A DNA stretch of 49,362 bases from Methylobacter sp. (lineage in GTDB: Bacteria > Pseudomonadota > Gammaproteobacteria > Methylococcales > Methylomonadaceae), in contig JAUYMY010000003.1 in assembly GCA_030699385.1 (NCBI GenBank), forward strand, positions 1 to 49,362. Direction: 5' to 3'. The notes under the pieces are model-generated. The model saw only the letters and a list, made by a program, of their open reading frames with translations. It had not been told where the DNA came from and searched no databases. Shown in pieces: positions 1-8,744 of the stretch; positions within the stretch are counted from its first letter, which is position 1; every line of letters starts with the position of its first letter. A program made the translations under genes and the position numbers.

Positions 1-3000
1 TGCGCCGTTGATAATAATCGGCGCGTTAAACGTCTCGGTACGGTTCGGCGTGGTTTCAAAGGTGATGGTGCGCACGGTGACCTGATTTTGGTCACCCACG
101 CCGGGCACATAGCTGTCGATACCGTTGCCGAGGATGCCTGAGAAGCCGTTTTGATCGCTACGCGGCTGGGACGCGGCAATCAATAATTCGCGTAAGGTTT
201 GATGCTCGCCGCCAGTCACTGCCTCGGAGGTCAAACCGACGCCGGGCGGCAAGCTGGCTTGCAGTACGGTTTCGCCATTACTGCCCTGAGCCAGCGGAAT
301 ATCGGCCTGAGGCGTGGTTTGGTTTTCTTCCTGCCGGTTTTCGGGAACGATAGGCACCGTGGTGGTAACTACCTGGGCAGTCACGGTGCGTTCCGTGCCG
401 GTGGTCGGATCGGTGATGGTCGTGGTCGTGGTTTGAGTCGTGTTGGTCACCACTATGCCATCGACGGTCTCCGAGGTAACCGGTGTCGGCGCGGGACTCG
501 GAGCCGGTGTTGGCGTTGGTGTCGGCTCCGGTGTTGGTGTCGGTGTTGGTGTTGGCTCCGGCGTTGGTGTCGGTGTTGAGCCGGGCGCTGGCGCTGGCGC
601 CGGCGTATTATTGGTCACCGTCGCTGCCGTCAAGGTTGCGGCATCGTTGCCGGCCGCATCCTGAATGGCATTGGCGTCGTTGCCGCCGGTCGGGTCGGTA
701 TACGCCACCGTCACCACCGCGCCATGGGCGACGGCACTGCCCAAGGTTAAGGTGACTGTCTTCAGCGCGGCATTGACGGCCACGGCAGTGACGGTCGCGG
801 CAACGCCGCCCACCAATACCGTAAAGTCGCCAACGACGGGGCCGTGGTTCGCATCCAGCGTCGTCGCCTCGGTGTAGGTCATGACCAGGGTGATGCCGTT
901 GACAGCGGCGGAGGAAAAGACCGGGGGGGTGGGGGCTTCATTCAGGAACAACAGCGTGTCGCCGGCGAAATTGCCCACGAAGGCATCCAGGTCGCCATCG
1001 CCGTCGATGTCGGCCAAGGCGGGGTTGGCAAGCAAGCCGACATTGCCGAGGCCAAAGGGGTCGGTGACGGCCGCGGCAAAACCGGCGCTGCTTGCGCTAC
1101 CGGTGTTCTGGAAAAACAGCGTGTCACCCCCCTTATTGCCCACCAAGGCATCCAGGTCGCCGTCGCCGTCGAGGTCGGCAAAAGTGGGTTTGGAGCTAGA
1201 ACCGACATCGCTCAGGCCGAAGGGGTTGCTAACGGCCGCGGCAAAAGCGGCGCTGCTTGCGCTGCCGGTGTTCTGGAAAAACAGCATGTCGCCATTCCGG
1301 TTGCCCACAAAGGCGTCCAGGTCGCCATCATTGTCGATGTCGGCCAAGGTGGGACAAGCAGTGGTGCCAACATCGCTCAGGCCTAAGGGGTCGGTGACGG
1401 CGGTGGCAAAGGCGGCACTGCCGGCGCTGCCGGTGTTCAGGAACAACAGCGTGTTGCCGACGCTATTGCCCACCCAGGCATCCAGGTCGCCGTCGCCGTC
1501 TATGTCGGCAACAGTGGGACTGGCATTGGAGCCAACATTGCTCAGGCCAAAGGAGTTGGTGACGGCCGCGGCAAACGCGGCACTGCTTGTGCTGCCGGTA
1601 TTCAGGAACAACAGAATGTCGCCTTCCAGGTTGCCGATCAAGGCGTCCAGGTCGCCGTCGCCGTCGATGTCGGCCAAAGCAGGCGTGGCAATAGTGCCGG
1701 CATCGCTCAGGCCGAAGGGGTTGGTTTGCGGAGTGTTGAAAGTCGGCGTACCGGTCGGCAAATCGTTGTCGGTGACGGCGACTTGCGTGTTGGCGACGGC
1801 GAGGTTGTTGTAAGCGCCATCCGTGCTGCTGAGGCTGTAGCCGATCACGCCCCGGTGCGCGCCTTCGCCGACCGTATCGTTATTCGCCGTGACGGTGACG
1901 GTTTGCGGCGTTTCCCAGTTGGCGGTGGTGAAGGTCACGGTGGCGACGTCGGTGCTGACCTGGTCGTTGGTGTTGTCCAGGGTAATGACGACATCGGCCG
2001 TGGGCTGGCTGTCCAACACTACGGTATAAGTGTCGGTAGCGCCGCCCTCGGTGACGGCGGTGTTGCCGTCCGATGGCGCGATGCTGACGCCGACGGGCGT
2101 ACCATTCAGGAAAAACAGCGTGTCGCCGCCGTCATTGCCCACCAAGGCTTCCAGGTCGCCGTCGCCGTCGAGGTCGGCAAAGGCGGGGCGGGCCAAAACG
2201 CCGACATCGCTCAAGCCGTAGGGGTCGGTAACAGCCGCGGCAAAGGCGGCGCTGGTCGCGCTACCCGTGTTCAGGAACAACAGCGTGTTGCCGTCGGAAT
2301 TGCCCACCCAGGCATCCAGGTCGCCGTCGCCGTCGAGGTCGGCAAAGGTGGGGCGGGCCATAGTGCCGACATCGCTCAGGCCGAAGGAGTTGGTGACGGC
2401 CGTGGTAAAAGCGGCGCTGGTGGCGCTGCCGGTGTTCAGGAAAAACAGCGTGCTGCCGGCGTCATTGCCCACCAAGACATCCAGGTCGCCGTCGGCATCG
2501 ATATCGGCCAGGGTGGGGCTGGCAGAACTACCGACATCGCTCAGACCAAAGGGGTTGGTTTGCGGAGTGTTGAAAGTCGGCGTACCGGTCGGCAAATCGT
2601 TGTCGATGACGGCGACTTGCGTACCGGCGACGGCCAGGTTGTTGTAAGCGCCATCCGTACTGCCGACGCTGTAACCGATCACGCCCCGGTGCTTGCCCTC
2701 GCCCACCGTGTCGTTATTCGCCGTGACGGTGACGGTTTGCGCAGTGTTCCAGTTGGCGCTGGTGAAGGTCAAGGTGGCGACGTCGGTGCTGACCTGGTCG
2801 TTGGTGTTGTCCAGGGTAATGACGACGTCGGCCGTGGGCGCGGTGTTCAGCACTACGGTATAAGTGTCGGTCGCGCCGCCCTCGGTGACGGCGGTGTTGC
2901 CATCCGATGGCGCGATGCTGACGCCGGCGGGCGTACCATTCAGGAACAACAGCGTATTGCCGTCTTTATTGCCCACGAAGGCATCCAGGTCGCCGTCGCC

Positions 3001-4758
3001 GTCGATGTCGGCAAAGGTCGGGGCGGCATAGCCCCCACCATTGCTCAGGCCGTAGGGGTCGGTGACGGCCGCGGTAAACGCGGCGCTGGTCGCGCTGCCG
3101 GTATTCTCGAAAAACCGCGTGTCGCCGGGGTAATTGCCCACGAAGGCATCCAGGTCGCCGTCGCCATCGATGTCGGCAAAGGTGGGGCTGGCATAAGAGC
3201 CGACATTGCCCAGGCCGAAGGAATTGGTGACGGCGGCGGTAAAGACGGCGCTGCTTGCGCTGCCGGTGTTCTGGAAAAACAGCGTGTTGCCGAGTCTATT
3301 GCCCACGAAGGCATCGAGGTCGCCGTCGCCGTCGATGTCGGCCAAGGCGGGGGAGGCAAGACTGCCGACATCGCTCAGGCCAAAGGAGTTGGTGACGGCC
3401 GTGGCAAACGCGGCACTGCTTGCGCTGCCCGTGTTCTGGAAAAACAGCGTGTTGCCGTCATAATTGCCCACTAAAGCATCCAGGTCGCCGTCGCCGTCGA
3501 TGTCGACCAAGGTGGGCTTGGCATAACCGCCGACATCGCTCAGGCCGAAAGGATTGGTTTGCGGGGTTTGGAAAGTCGGCGTACCGGCCGGCAAGTCGTT
3601 GTCGGCGATGGCAACTTGGGTAGCGGCGACGGCGAGGTTGTTGTAAGCGGTGTCCGTACTGCTGACACTGTAGCCGATCACGCCCCGATGCGCGCCCTCG
3701 CCGACCGTATCTTCGTGGGCGGTGACGGTGACGGTTTGCGCGGTGTTCCAGTTGGCGCTGGTGAAGGTCAGCGTGGTTAGGTCGGTGGTGACTTGGCCGT
3801 TGGTGTTGTTCAGCGTGATGACGACATCGGCCGTGGGCTGGCTGTCCAGCACTACGGTATAGCTGTCGGTCGCGCCGCCTTCGGTGACGGCGGTGTTGCC
3901 GCCGGATTGAACAATGCCGATGCCGGCGGGAGGAGGCGGCGCATTCAGGAACAACAGCGTGTCGCCGGCGTAATTGCCGACGAAGGCATCCAGGTCGCCG
4001 TCGGCGTCGATGTTGGCAAAGGTCGGGGAGGCATAGCTGCCGACATCGCTCAGGCCAAACGAGTTGATGACGGCGGTGGCAAACGCGGCGCTGTTGGCGC
4101 TGCCGGTGTTCTGGAAGAACAGCGTGTTGCCGACGTTACTGCCGACGAAGGCATCCAGGTCGCCGTCGCCATCGATGTCGGCCAAGGTCGGGCTGGCATA
4201 GGTGCCGACATCGCTCAGGCCAAACGAGTTGGTGACGGCCGCGGCAAACGCGGCGGAGGTAGAGCTGCCGGTGTTCAGAAAAAACAGTATGTTGCCGGTG
4301 TTGTTGCCCACGAAGGCATCCAGATCGCCATCATTGTCGATGTCGGCAAAGGCCGGGCTGGCACCGAAGCCGACATCGCTCAGGCCAAAGGAGTTAGTGA
4401 CGGCGGTGGCGAACGCGGCGGTTGTAGAGCTACCGATGTTCTCGAAAAACAGTGTGTTGCCCTCACTATTGCCCACGAAGGCATCCAGGTCGCCGTCGCC
4501 GTCGATGTCGGCCAAGGTGGGGCTGGCAGTATTACCGACATCGCTCAGGCCAAAGGAGTTAGTGACGGCCGTGGCAAACGCAGCGGTTGTAGAGCTACCG
4601 GTGTTCTCGAAAAACAGCGTGTTGCCGAGGTTAGTGCCCACGAAGGCATCCAGGTCGCCGTCGGCGTCGAGGTCGGCAAAGCTGGGGGCGGCAAAACTGC
4701 CGACATCGCTCAGGCCGAAAGGGTTGGTTTGCGGGGTGTTAAAAGTAGGTGTAGTCAT
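1..4758 (-). CDS. Giant FG-GAP/Calx-beta repeat protein, partial (C-terminus outside window)
   Basis: The reading frame is open from an ATG at 4758 to the left edge, at least 1,586 residues. Seventeen modules of about 55 residues carry the calcium-loop signature [14 protein letters not shown] followed by G(N/D)TLFFxNTGS, as in FG-GAP/VCBS beta-propeller repeats. They are grouped 5-4-3-5 from the N-terminus and separated by three near-identical Calx-beta-like domains (about 3945-3555, 2940-2560 and 2110-1726). An SwmB-like domain (about 935-640) and a Pro/Thr-rich linker (about 620-480) follow. No signal peptide is seen; the protein starts straight into a repeat, so type I secretion through an unseen C-terminus is my inference. 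A ribosome site AGGAAG lies 7 nt before the ATG. It is the last visible gene of the operon with the glycosyltransferase and GNAT genes. Probably a surface adhesin or calcium-binding exoprotein; exact role unknown. Confidence 0.88.
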   Translation of the reverse strand, partial: MTTPTFNTPQTNPFGLSDVGSFAAPSFADLDADGDLDAFVGTNLGNTLFFENTGSSTTAAFATAVTNSFGLSDVGNTASPTLADIDGDGDLDAFVGNSEGNTLFFENIGSSTTAAFATAVTNSFGLSDVGFGASPAFADIDNDGDLDAFVGNNTGNILFFLNTGSSTSAAFAAAVTNSFGLSDVGTYASPTLADIDGDGDLDAFVGSNVGNTLFFQNTGSANSAAFATAVINSFGLSDVGSYASPTFANIDADGDLDAFVGNYAGDTLLFLNAPPPPAGIGIVQSGGNTAVTEGGATDSYTVVLDSQPTADVVITLNNTNGQVTTDLTTLTFTSANWNTAQTVTVTAHEDTVGEGAHRGVIGYSVSSTDTAYNNLAVAATQVAIADNDLPAGTPTFQTPQTNPFGLSDVGGYAKPTLVDIDGDGDLDALVGNYDGNTLFFQNTGSASSAAFATAVTNSFGLSDVGSLASPALADIDGDGDLDAFVGNRLGNTLFFQNTGSASSAVFTAAVTNSFGLGNVGSYASPTFADIDGDGDLDAFVGNYPGDTRFFENTGSATSAAFTAAVTDPYGLSNGGGYAAPTFADIDGDGDLDAFVGNKDGNTLLFLNGTPAGVSIAPSDGNTAVTEGGATDTYTVVLNTAPTADVVITLDNTNDQVSTDVATLTFTSANWNTAQTVTVTANNDTVGEGKHRGVIGYSVGSTDGAYNNLAVAGTQVAVIDNDLPTGTPTFNTPQTNPFGLSDVGSSASPTLADIDADGDLDVLVGNDAGSTLFFLNTGSATSAAFTTAVTNSFGLSDVGTMARPTFADLDGDGDLDAWVGNSDGNTLLFLNTGSATSAAFAAAVTDPYGLSDVGVLARPAFADLDGDGDLEALVGNDGGDTLFFLNGTPVGVSIAPSDGNTAVTEGGATDTYTVVLDSQPTADVVITLDNTNDQVSTDVATVTFTTANWETPQTVTVTANNDTVGEGAHRGVIGYSLSSTDGAYNNLAVANTQVAVTDNDLPTGTPTFNTPQTNPFGLSDAGTIATPALADIDGDGDLDALIGNLEGDILLFLNTGSTSSAAFAAAVTNSFGLSNVGSNASPTVADIDGDGDLDAWVGNSVGNTLLFLNTGSAGSAAFATAVTDPLGLSDVGTTACPTLADIDNDGDLDAFVGNRNGDMLFFQNTGSASSAAFAAAVSNPFGLSDVGSSSKPTFADLDGDGDLDALVGNKGGDTLFFQNTGSASSAGFAAAVTDPFGLGNVGLLANPALADIDGDGDLDAFVGNFAGDTLLFLNEAPTPPVFSSAAVNGITLVMTYTEATTLDANHGPVVGDFTVLVGGVAATVTAVAVNAALKTVTLTLGSAVAHGAVVTVAYTDPTGGNDANAIQDAAGNDAATLTAATVTNNTPAPAPAPGSTPTPTPEPTPTPTPTPEPTPTPTPAPSPAPTPVTSETVDGIVVTNTTQTTTTTITDPTTGTERTVTAQVVTTTVPIVPENRQEENQTTPQADIPLAQGSNGETVLQASLPPGVGLTSEAVTGGEHQTLRELLIAASQPRSDQNGFSGILGNGIDSYVPGVGDQNQVTVRTITFETTPNRTETFNAPIIINGA
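940..4740 (-). repeat. 17 intragenic FG-GAP modules in four blocks with three Calx-beta spacers
   Basis: Each module of about 165 bp contains a nearly invariant stretch encoding D-x-D-G-D-L-D. The stretches are centred near 990, 1155, 1320, 1480, 1650, 2150, 2320, 2480, 2990, 3150, 3320, 3485, 3990, 4155, 4325, 4490 and 4655. The three Calx-beta spacers are also nearly identical to one another in DNA, so the array probably grew by recent duplication and can vary in copy number by recombination. Confidence 0.85.
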
Positions 4759-4778
4759 GAGTGTCTTCCTGTTATCGA

Positions 4779-5276
4779 TTAATTAGAATGCGTTATTGGA
4801 TTGCCGAATTCGATGCCCCAAACAGCCTCGCCCGCCGGGGCCAATCCCCAAGGGGCGAAGCCAATGCGTTGCAGCTCGCGGCGCGTGCCGGGACGCATCA
4901 GCTTGGGGTTTTCGGCGACGACGATCAGGCCGGCGAGCGGGCCGGAAGGGTGGCTAAAGGCTTGCAAGAGGTCGCGGCTGCGGCGGGTCACCGCGCACAT
5001 CAAATAAGGGATGCGGGCCGACGGCTTGATGAACATCCGGTAGTGGTAAAAGCGCCGGCCGTCGGCGGCATCGACGATCGCGACGCTGGAAAGTCCCGCC
5101 AATTCACCCAGCGGGGTGCGCGCCATCAACACGACTTCATCGCTGCGGCGTTCGCGTTCGGCGGCGTCGGGCACCACGCCTTCGGCTTGCCAGAGGGCCA
5201 TGGCTTCCCGGCGTTGAGCCTCGGTCGCGCGCAAATAGACGTTTTCCAGGCGGTAATCGTGAAAACGCATCGTCAT
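4779..5276 (-). CDS. Small GNAT-like protein, 165 aa
   Basis: I chose the ATG at 5276 because it overlaps the stop codon of the upstream gene as ATGA (5276-5273). The longer upstream extension is Arg/Pro-rich and lies in another frame of the preceding gene. The protein begins MTMRFHDYRLENVYLRATEA. It contains VVLMARTPLGELAGLSSVAI and, near the C-terminus, VVAENPKLMRPGTRRELQRI, a layout like a divergent GNAT fold. No clean acetyl-CoA motif (Q/RxxGxG/A) is visible. It lies 20 nt upstream of the giant repeat protein and is translationally coupled to the TIGR03032/GNAT fusion, so it probably belongs to the same export or modification pathway. Function is not established. Confidence 0.72.
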   Translation of the reverse strand: MTMRFHDYRLENVYLRATEAQRREAMALWQAEGVVPDAAERERRSDEVVLMARTPLGELAGLSSVAIVDAADGRRFYHYRMFIKPSARIPYLMCAVTRRSRDLLQAFSHPSGPLAGLIVVAENPKLMRPGTRRELQRIGFAPWGLAPAGEAVWGIEFGNPITHSN

Positions 5277-6799
5277 TGCCCCGCCTCCGGCACGGTCAGA
5301 GCGCATCCCAACAGTTGTTGCAACTGCCGGATCAGCGTGCCGCCGATGCCTTGCCGGCGATAGGCGGGTTGGACGAACAGGGAAATCAGCTCCGCGCGGT
5401 TTGCTTGCTCCAGCGTCAGGCATTCGGCGATGGCAAAGCCCACCATCTCCCCCGCCACCGAGGCGGAAACGCCCAGCAGTTCGCCGCGCTGAGGTTGGTG
5501 TTGCCAGCGTTGTTGCAGGCTGGGGTAGGTCATCGCGTCGTAGGGGGCTAGGTTGTCCGAGGTGAGGTGATAGACGCGCTGGTATTGGATGGGCTGGCCG
5601 GTTGTTTGCCCTTCGACAAGCCTGTCCTGAGCACAGTCGAAGGGCCTGTCCTGAGCGTGGCCGAAGGGCTCGGGACGAACGGTATTTAATCTCGGCAAGC
5701 CGGCCACCGGTGCGCTGGCGCCGATGCCGGGCCGCTGCACGGTGGGCTTGGTGACGACGATGCCGTTGGAGCCGGGGTAGTTGACGAGGCGGTCGATGTC
5801 GTCGTCCTGAAAGCCGCTGGCGCGAGGTTGCCGTACACCGGGCAAGGCGACGATGTCGAACAGTTCTTCAACAGAGCCTTCTATCTGTAGTGTGTGCTTG
5901 ATTTCGCCGCTATCGATGTCGATCACCATCAGGCCGCATTGGGAGGTCTGGTTGCGGGCTTGCAGGCTGGTTTCCAGCGCCAGACCGCCGAAGGTTTTGG
6001 AGCGCAGTTTGGAGAGGCCGACCACGGCGAGCTTGCCGACGAAGGCCAAGCCGCGGACGAAGCCGGGGCAAAACGTGACGGGGACGAAGCGTTGGTCGAG
6101 CGGGCGCGCCATATCCAGATAGCCGAATTCGCCGCTGCCGGAGTTAAGCAGCCAGAGTTTGCCCTGATACCAGCGCGGCGAGTGCGGCATGGACAGACCG
6201 GTGGCGATAATCTCGTTGGCGGGAATGTCAATGACGACGCCGCCATCGTGGCGGTGGTTGCGCCAGCCTGCCGGGTCGTCGGTGGCGCTGCATGCGGTGG
6301 CGTAGGCCGGTTGACTGCCGCGCATGGCGAGGCCGTTAAGATGGCAGCGGTCTTCGGCTTTGAGATTGCCGATAAACGGTGGTTGCCAGACGGGCTCGAA
6401 GCTGAAGCCGGGGCGTAATTTGGCGAGGCAGCTGAAGTCGGTGTTGATGAACAGGATGTCACCGTCCTTATCGAGGACGACGTCATGCACATTCAAGTCG
6501 CCGGTGGTTTTAGATTCGCAGGGAACATAAAGGCGGTCGGCGCCTTGGTAGGTCTCGCCTGCCGCGAGGCGGTTTTCGAGTTGCCAGATTTGGTAGCGGG
6601 TGGCCATGTACAGGCTGTCGCCCTTGGCATAGAGCCCCATGGGTTTGTCGAACAGGCGTTCGTGTACCGCTAGCTTTCCTTCTGGTTTGCAGCCGACCAA
6701 AAACAACCGGTTGGTCTGGTAGGTGGTGAAGGCGAGGCTGAGGCCGCTGTCTTGCAGCCATTGCCACAGGCCGGGCGAGCTTTGCATTTGCGTAGTCAT
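5273..6799 (-). CDS. TIGR03032 (DUF4915) family protein fused to a GNAT domain
   Basis: 508 aa. Residues about 10-345 match the TIGR03032 pattern, from SGLSLAFTTYQTNRLFLVG through HLNGLAMR, MPHSPRW and LWLLNSGSGEFGYLD, and are probably a beta-propeller. A linker of about 60 residues contains an in-frame palindromic element (about 5608-5681). Residues about 400-508 carry a GNAT motif A (ELISLFVQPAYRRQGIGGTL, the acetyl-CoA loop) and end soon after it, so the GNAT fold is short. The start lies 5 nt after the stop of the TPR-glycosyltransferase, so the two are in one operon. TIGR03032 proteins have no firm biochemical role; context suggests modification or secretion of the repeat protein. The fusion could be native or repeat-mediated. 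Confidence 0.82.
   Translation of the reverse strand: MTTQMQSSPGLWQWLQDSGLSLAFTTYQTNRLFLVGCKPEGKLAVHERLFDKPMGLYAKGDSLYMATRYQIWQLENRLAAGETYQGADRLYVPCESKTTGDLNVHDVVLDKDGDILFINTDFSCLAKLRPGFSFEPVWQPPFIGNLKAEDRCHLNGLAMRGSQPAYATACSATDDPAGWRNHRHDGGVVIDIPANEIIATGLSMPHSPRWYQGKLWLLNSGSGEFGYLDMARPLDQRFVPVTFCPGFVRGLAFVGKLAVVGLSKLRSKTFGGLALETSLQARNQTSQCGLMVIDIDSGEIKHTLQIEGSVEELFDIVALPGVRQPRASGFQDDDIDRLVNYPGSNGIVVTKPTVQRPGIGASAPVAGLPRLNTVRPEPFGHAQDRPFDCAQDRLVEGQTTGQPIQYQRVYHLTSDNLAPYDAMTYPSLQQRWQHQPQRGELLGVSASVAGEMVGFAIAECLTLEQANRAELISLFVQPAYRRQGIGGTLIRQLQQLLGCALTVPEAGQ
5608..5681. repeat. Palindromic element inserted in frame in a coding linker
   Basis: GCCCTTCGAC at 5608-5617 pairs with GTCGAAGGGC at 5636-5645, and CCTGTCCTGAGC occurs twice in the unit (from 5621 and 5646). 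On the coding strand it reads as GHAQDRPFDCAQDRLVEGQ. From memory, CAQDRLVEG-type peptides recur in unrelated bacterial proteins as translations of a dispersed palindromic repeat. It separates the TIGR03032 and GNAT domains. Confidence 0.75.
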
Positions 6800-6804
6800 G
6801 GTGG

Positions 6805-8550
6805 TTAATCGTTCTCGGATGGAATGGGGGGTGCCGCCGGCGGCATGATGGGGTCAGAACCGCTCAAATAGCCGGCCAAGGCCTGGGCGACGCTTGCCAT
6901 CACGCCCTGCCAGTCGTCGCGCAAGGTTTGCCGGAACAGGCGCACGCTCGGGTACCAAGGGCTGTCGCTACGTTGCAGTTGCCAGCGCCAGTCGGGGTTG
7001 TAGTGCAGCAGCAGCCACACGGGCTTACCCATCGCGGCGGCAAGATGGGCGACGGCGGTATCGACGGCGATGACGAGGTCCAGTTGTGCTATCAGGGCCG
7101 CGGTGTCGCTAAAGTCGTGCAGTTGTTCGCCGTAATGGCGGATGCCGTGGCGTTGCAACAGGGTTTGCGCGTCCTTGTCGCGCAGTTCTTTTTGCAGGCT
7201 GATGAAGTGGACGGGAGCGGCCAGGAGGGTCGCCCACTTCACTAGCGGGATGGAGCGCTCGTGGTCAGTTTGGTGGCCGGGGTTGCCGCTCCAAACGAGG
7301 CCGATGCGCGCTTGCGTCTTTTCACCCAAGGTTTGTCGCCAGTGCGCGGCTTTGTCCGGGTCGCTGTAGAGGTATGGGTTGGCGCTGGCGATGTCGCTAT
7401 CGCGGTTGGTGTTGAAGGCGAGCGGCAGGCTGAGCAACGGGCAGTGATAGTCGAAATCGGGCAAAGACTCGCCGCGTTCGCTGAGTTGGGCGACTGGCAG
7501 GTGTTGCAGTAGGGGTTTGAGGCCGGGATAAACTTCAAGCACGACGCGGCCGCCCAAGGCGCTGACTTTTTCCACATAGCGGCAGAATTGAAGGGTGTCG
7601 CCGATGCCCTGCTCGGCATGGAGAAGTATGGTTTTGCCTTGCAGAGGTTCGTTGCCCAGCCACAGGGGTTGGTCGAATTGACGCAGGTTCTCCGGCTTGG
7701 CGCCGGTGCGCCGCCAGCGCCATTCGTATTCTGGCCAGCCTTTTGCGTAGTCGCCCAGCATCAGATGGCAGAGGCTGGCGTTCCAGTGGGCGTCGGCGTA
7801 ATCGGGTTTGAGGGCGATGGCTTTTTCGTTTTCGGCGATGGCGTCTTGCAAGCGTTGCAGTCGGCTCAATGCGAGGGCTTTGTTGTAGAGCGCGATTTCG
7901 TTTTGTGCGTTTTGCGCCAATGCGCGATCGCAGCACAGCAGGGCGAGGTGGTATTGCTTGCTTTCGATCAGCGCGGCGCCGGCATAGAGGTAGGCTTGGA
8001 TGCCGCCGGGCTCGATGTCGATGGCGCGCTCGAAGCATTTGAGCGCTTGCGGGTGACGGTTGGTCTTGCTGAGTGCGGCGCCGTATTCGAGGTAGACCTC
8101 GGCCGAACGGGGTTGCACGCGCAAGGCGGCGCGGTAATGAGCGATAGCTTGCGGGTAGTCTTCTTGCTGGGCAAGCAGTTTGCCGAGGTTGAAGTGGGCG
8201 AGATAGAAGTCCGGTTTTAGCGCGAGGGCGTGACGGAATCCGGCGATGGCGGCCTCAAAGTCGCCCTGGGTTTGGCGCAGGCTGGCGAGGTTGCAGTGCA
8301 GCACGGGAACATGAGGAGCCAGGCCTATGGCTTCTTGGTAAACAGTCAGGGCTTGTTCGGTTTCGCCGTCAGCCTGTAGCAGGTTACCGAGGTTGTTGTA
8401 GGCGGGGATGTAGTCGGCCTTGTGGCGGATCGCTTCCCGAAAGCATATCATCGCTTCGGCGCTATTGCCTTGGCGGCGGTGCTGTTTGCCTTGCTCGAAA
8501 TGGGGGAGGTGGGGATTAGGGCTGGCGTTTTCGGCGGAAATGCTGGACAT
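6805..8550 (-). CDS. TPR-repeat glycosyltransferase (GT9/GT41-like fold)
   Basis: 581 aa. Residues about 15-290 form seven to eight tetratricopeptide repeats (AYNNLGNLLQADGETEQAL, AHFNLGKLLAQQEDYPQAI and similar). The C-terminal half has a GT-B glycosyltransferase fold related to heptosyltransferases and O-GlcNAc-transferase-like enzymes: GWPEYEWRW, LHAEQGIGDTLQFCRY, IGLVWSGNPGHQTDHERSI, and DTAVAHLAAAMGKPVWLLL followed by NPDWRW. TPR-GT proteins of this type commonly glycosylate proteins. It is first in the leftward operon ending in the giant repeat protein, so the target may be that protein (inference). The downstream gene starts 5 nt after its stop. The sugar donor cannot be read from sequence. 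Confidence 0.88.
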   Translation of the reverse strand: MSSISAENASPNPHLPHFEQGKQHRRQGNSAEAMICFREAIRHKADYIPAYNNLGNLLQADGETEQALTVYQEAIGLAPHVPVLHCNLASLRQTQGDFEAAIAGFRHALALKPDFYLAHFNLGKLLAQQEDYPQAIAHYRAALRVQPRSAEVYLEYGAALSKTNRHPQALKCFERAIDIEPGGIQAYLYAGAALIESKQYHLALLCCDRALAQNAQNEIALYNKALALSRLQRLQDAIAENEKAIALKPDYADAHWNASLCHLMLGDYAKGWPEYEWRWRRTGAKPENLRQFDQPLWLGNEPLQGKTILLHAEQGIGDTLQFCRYVEKVSALGGRVVLEVYPGLKPLLQHLPVAQLSERGESLPDFDYHCPLLSLPLAFNTNRDSDIASANPYLYSDPDKAAHWRQTLGEKTQARIGLVWSGNPGHQTDHERSIPLVKWATLLAAPVHFISLQKELRDKDAQTLLQRHGIRHYGEQLHDFSDTAALIAQLDLVIAVDTAVAHLAAAMGKPVWLLLHYNPDWRWQLQRSDSPWYPSVRLFRQTLRDDWQGVMASVAQALAGYLSGSDPIMPPAAPPIPSEND

Positions 8551-8623
8551 GGAATATCAAGTTCGGAATTTTCTCAGGGGCGCAAATACTATGATGTAAC
8601 CGCCATCGCCACCAGACACAAAC

Positions 8624-8649
8624 TCCGACAAATTCCGACCAAATCCGAC
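8624..8649. promoter_or_regulatory. Three phased TCCGAC direct repeats in a divergent promoter region
   Basis: TCCGAC occurs at 8624-8629, 8634-8639 and 8644-8649, exactly 10 bp apart. They lie in the 194-bp gap between the leftward glycosyltransferase operon and the rightward histidine kinase/response regulator pair. Helically phased direct repeats are typical sites for OmpR-family winged-helix regulators, and the neighbouring operon encodes one. The assignment to that regulator is inference. Confidence 0.45.
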
Positions 8650-8744
8650 ATTTACGGCAATTTCTTTGGCAACGCTTGTTTCCCGTTCCGCCAAGCTGCA
8701 AAATAGCGCCCCGCTCCCCGGCAACATAGACTTTTAAACACCGC

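Noticed and set aside
199..4786. Long open frames on the plus strand across the first 4.8 kb
   Set aside because: They are antisense shadows of the GC-rich, repetitive minus-strand FG-GAP gene, whose translation has clear domain signatures.
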